This document shows positions 60,804 through 64,000 of a DNA stretch of 64,000 bases, one piece after another. The notes under the pieces were generated by a model. That model did not search any database. It worked only from the letters and a program-made list of their open reading frames with translations, and was not told the origin of the DNA. How positions within the stretch are numbered: position 1 is the first letter of the stretch; every line of letters begins with the position of its first letter. This DNA is from Bog-473 sp963751335. GTDB taxonomy: Bacteria > Actinomycetota > Acidimicrobiia > Acidimicrobiales > RAAP-2. Made by a program: the position numbers and the translations under genes. The stretch spans positions 248,001-312,000 of the forward strand of contig CAVVUB010000004.1 of assembly GCA_963751335.1 (NCBI GenBank), given 5' to 3'.

Positions 60804-63294
60804 ACCGCTGCGACCGGCCTGGTTGCGACTGGCGATGATCATCGATGGCTACTGCGATGTCGCCGGCCACCGAGTGCCTGATCCTGGCGCTTCAGGCACT
60901 CTGATCCCTTGGCACCGGACCCTTTCGCCGTCGTGGTGAACCCGGAGCCCGAGTGTCGTCTCTCGCCCTGCACGGGCACGATCTCGGACGACGGCTACTG
61001 CAACGAATGCGGATCGGTACAATCCGTCGCAGCGCCTGGTCCGCCCACGGTGGGGCTCTCAGCGCCACCGCCCGTTCCACGGGGATCGCTGTCTCCCCTT
61101 CCGCCACGCCCTGCCACTTCCAGGCCCCGGTGCACTTCCCCCGGGACCGTGTAATCGAGCACTCAAGGAACGAGCACCGTCCGGCGGGTGGGCGGCGAGA
61201 CGAGCTCGAGCGTCACCACGAGCGGACGTGCCGGCCAGGCCGGCAGCCGCGGGCATCTGGGTGCGGGTCTGGTGGACATGCCGTCGGTGCCCGAACGCGA
61301 TCCGCAAGCCGCCGTCCTCCAGGACCCTCAGGTAGCGGAGAGCAAGCGCTTTTGTGGCGCATGCAATCACCCCGTCGGAAGAGCCCGAGGTCAGCGGCCG
61401 GCGCGGACGGAGGGCTCCTGCCCCATTGCGGGGCGGCCTATTCCTTCACGCCGAAGCTCTGGCTGGGCGATCTCGTCGGCGGCCAGTACTTGGTAGCCGG
61501 ATGCCTCGCCCATGGTGGATTGGGATGGATCTATCTCGCCCAGGACAAGAACGTCGAAGACACCTGGGTGGTGCTCAAGGGCTTGCTGGACTCGGGCGAC
61601 GCGTCTGCAATGGCAGCGGCCGCAGCAGAGAAGCGATTCCTGGCAGAAGTGAACCACGCCAACATCGTCGGGATCAAGAATTTCGTGCAGCATGACGGTG
61701 CGGGCTACATCGTCATGGGGTACGTCGGCGGCGAGTCGCTACGCGACCTTCGGGTGCGACACCGCGGAAGAAACCGGAGGCTCGCTGCCGGTGGCTCGAT
61801 CGATAGCGTACATCTTGGGCATCCTGCCTGCGCTCGGCTATCTGCATCGCCGCGGTCTCATCTTCTGCGACTTCAAGCCCGACAATGTCATTCAGACGGA
61901 AGAGCAGCTCACCCTTATCGATTTGGGTGGAGTCCACCGACTGAACGAAGCCGATGGGGATCTGTACGGGACAGATCGGATACCAGGCGCCGGAAGTCCC
62001 CGAACGCGGGGTGAGCGTGAATCCGATCTGTACACGGTAGGCCGGACGCTGGCCGTGCTCTGCATCGAATTCACCGGCTACCAGGACGAGAAGCGCTATG
62101 CCACCAGGCTCCCGCCGGCAGAGGAGGTCCCGGTATTCCAACGCTACGAGTCGTTCCATCGGTTCCTGGAGAAGGCAACCGCGGCAGATCCACGGGCCGC
62201 GGTTCCACGATGCCGCCGACATGTCAGAGCAACTCTTTGGCGTATTGCGTCAGGTGGTGGCGCGCCGACGGGGGAAGCCCGCCACCGGTCCCCAGCACGC
62301 AGTTCACCGCCGAGCTAGGGCGCGTCTCGCGACGGCAATCCGTGGCCCTTCCTTCCGGCGCCTGCGGTCGATCCCACCGACGCGGCGGCTGGTGTGCTCA
62401 CCACCGTGGCGCTCTTGGGGCGGGCCCAGCGGACCGCACTCCTCGAGTCAACGCCAAGGTCGACGGAGCTCAGTTTGAGCGTGGTCCGCTTCGCCATCGA
62501 GGACGGAGAGCTCGAAACGGCCGAAAGCGAGCTGGAGTCTCCGGAGGCCCGCGCGAGTGGCTGGCACGCCGCCTGGTGGTACGGCGTACTCCGGCTGGCC
62601 CAGGGCCGACCGGCCGAGAGCCAACCCTTCTTCGCCGCGGTGGCGGGCGAGCTCCCGGGTGAGCTGGCGCCGAAGCTGCGCCCTGGCGACGCCCTCGAGA
62701 ACCAGGCGGCGTCCAACGGAAGCAGCTCGGCGCAGGCGGCCGTTACACGCCTGTGCTCAACGAGGCAGCCCGGTACTACAAGAGTCGTGGCCGAGACCGG
62801 AACCAGGTTACGCCAGCGCCGGTTTCGGGCTGGCCAGGGTATTTCTGGCGCTGAGCGACCGCGAAGGCGCCGTGGCGGCGTTGCAACGCATCCCCAAGGC
62901 CTCGAGCGCGTACGTGACCGCGCAGATCGCTTTGTGCCGAGTCCGGTGTGCCGTGGTCGAGCGCCGAGGCACCGGGCCTTGGCGACCTCGTGGCGACCTC
63001 GGCCGCGCTCGAGTACGTGACTATCGAAAACTCGGTGCGTCTCGCCTTGGCACGTGATCTGCATAGAACGCGCACTCGATCTTCTCCTCGCCCGCGAGGC
63101 AGATACGGATCCGGACCTCGTACTCGCCGCCGCGGAGCTGAGTGAGACTGGCCAGCGCGGACCGCGCTGGAGCGGAGACGTACCGGTCGTTAGCCAAGCT
63201 GGCGCCTTCGGAATCGGCGCGCTGTAGATCTGGTCGACCGGGCCAACGCAGTGCTGGCCCTCGGACACGTACGGTGAAGGGAGTCAGCCAGTGA
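60800..63294 (+). pseudogene. pknG: PknG-like serine/threonine protein kinase, multiple frameshifts
   Basis: About 830 codons from GTG 60800. The N-terminal metal-binding knuckles are CDRPGC with DGYCDV, then CTGTISDDGYCNECG, and later ESKRFCGACNHPVGR. Kinase blocks are YSFTPKLWLGDLVGGQY, VAGCLAHGGLGWIYLAQD, WVVLKGLL (ATP Lys), GLIFCDFKPDNVIQ (catalytic loop) and LIDLGG (metal Asp), each a PknG hallmark. The C-terminal third has TPR-type helices (LETAESELESPEARASGWHA, GFGLARVFLALSDREGAVAAL). At least six frame changes are needed. In mycobacteria PknG senses amino-acid supply and phosphorylates GarA to tune the TCA cycle. The last codon overlaps the phosphatase start (GTGA). Confidence 0.8.
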
Positions 63295-64000
63295 GCGTAG
63301 ACACCGAGCTCCATGAGGAAGTCTTCCCATGTGCGCGCCTGCGGGTCGCCCGTATTAGACGACGAGTTCTACTGCGAAGGCTGTGGTCTTCCGCGTCCGG
63401 GCCGGCGAGACGAGGAGGGTCGGGACTGCCCGGCGGCCGTGAGGAATGGGACCTCGAGGTCGTCGCCGCGGTGAGCGATCAGGGGCCTGCGCCGCCATCG
63501 CAACGAAGACACAGCCAGCATTGCCACGAGAGGACGGCCGTTGCCTGGCCATAGTCTGCGACGGAGTGGGCTCGACCGCACATCCGGACCTGGCGGCCCA
63601 CACGGCGGCGGACGCCGCGCACTGGCCGTGCTGCGCGCCCAGTCTCTTCGTCCTCGCGCTGGCCCGGGGCAGAGGTCGCGGGAACGGTACTGGTCGGACG
63701 CCTTCGCGGCGGCACAACGGGCCACCCTGGAGGTCCCGGATCAGGAACTCGGCGGGAAGGAGCTGTCACCCTCGACGACCATGGTGGTGGCACTGACCGC
63801 GCGCGGGGCCGTGGCGTAGTGGCCAATATCGGCGACAGTCGGGCTTATCTGCTGAACCGGTCCGTGGGTGTCAGCCGGACGCCTCACGGTCGACGACTCC
63901 TGGGCTCAGGACAGGATTGCCGAGGGCGTGGCCTCCGACCTGGCCTACGCGCATCCGGACACGCACACCATCACACGCTGGCTGGGAGGCGACGCCGACT
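63291..64000 (+). pseudogene. PP2C-family protein phosphatase, frameshifted and cut by the window edge
   Basis: It starts at GTG 63291. A zinc-ribbon-like N-terminus (PVLDDEFYCEGCGLPRP) precedes PP2C motifs in different frames: RRHRNEDTASIAT (the NED motif), CLAIVCDGVGSTAHPDLAAHTA (DG metal site) and VVANIGDSRAYLL (GDSR). The rest is off the window. PP2C phosphatases remove phosphates placed by Ser/Thr kinases, so it is the natural antagonist of the PknG-like kinase to which it is coupled by a GTGA overlap. The number of frame breaks is similar to the preceding genes. Confidence 0.75.

Overview
The window looks like a chromosome segment of a high-GC actinobacterium. The markers are a WhiB protein, actinobacterial-type XseA/XseB, a LytR-CpsA-Psr wall protein, an LAFTG-type sortase substrate, and a PknG-GlnH-GlnX signalling operon. 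Secreted proteins built from 'YWxVASDGGVFxFGDA' repeats, which I associate with Acidimicrobiia, make that class my best guess (inference). By eye the left ~30 kb is richer in A/T than 30.5-55 kb, where codon third positions are almost all G/C.

Layout. (1) 1-18.3 kb is a surface-polysaccharide/deoxysugar locus. The minus-strand block has a bi-domain oxidoreductase (cut by the window edge), asparagine synthetase, a GT4 glycosyltransferase, a nucleotide-sugar dehydrogenase, a LuxR-type regulator with a 52-residue internal duplication, and a degenerate HIT-like protein. The plus-strand block has a sigma factor, pyruvyl transferase, two C-methyltransferase-like proteins, an RfbF-like nucleotidyltransferase, PIG-L deacetylase, an Fe(II)/2OG-type oxygenase, a GT2 glycosyltransferase and an RmlC-like epimerase. 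It meets a convergent SDR epimerase. (2) 18.4-30.1 kb is accessory and secreted: a GH12-like/propeller gene and its decayed tandem copy, an O-acetyltransferase, a truncated cyclase remnant beside an MFS-cNMP-binding fusion, a frameshifted L-2-hydroxyglutarate oxidase, and small secreted proteins. (3) rnpB at 30.5-30.9 kb marks the change to GC-rich core DNA, and a 28-nt imperfect copy of its 3' end lies 246 nt away on the accessory side. (4) 30.9-55.1 kb is mostly housekeeping: xseA/xseB, an MBL hydrolase, a ferredoxin-reductase-like flavoprotein, an LAFTG surface protein, a tightly packed glpD-FAD oxidase-glpK operon, pyrE, an ECF sigma with a membrane Asp-box partner, a PerR-rubrerythrin-Fe-S protein-DUF3501 oxidative-stress cluster, whiB, an LCP protein, acyl-CoA dehydrogenase, trpD, galK and an AMACR-family CoA transferase. 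(5) 55.1-64 kb holds another propeller protein and a GlnX-GlnH-conserved protein-PknG-PP2C operon. Every gene there is broken by several frameshifts.

The frameshifts matter for reading the window. Single-base breaks affect lhgO, xseA, the MBL gene and the LCP gene, and their density climbs steeply toward the right edge. The broken pieces still encode well-conserved protein, so sequencing or assembly error is more likely than real decay. The duplicated GH12-like gene is different, because large deletions and loss of the original start point to true degeneration. No tRNA, CRISPR array or insertion sequence was recognised.
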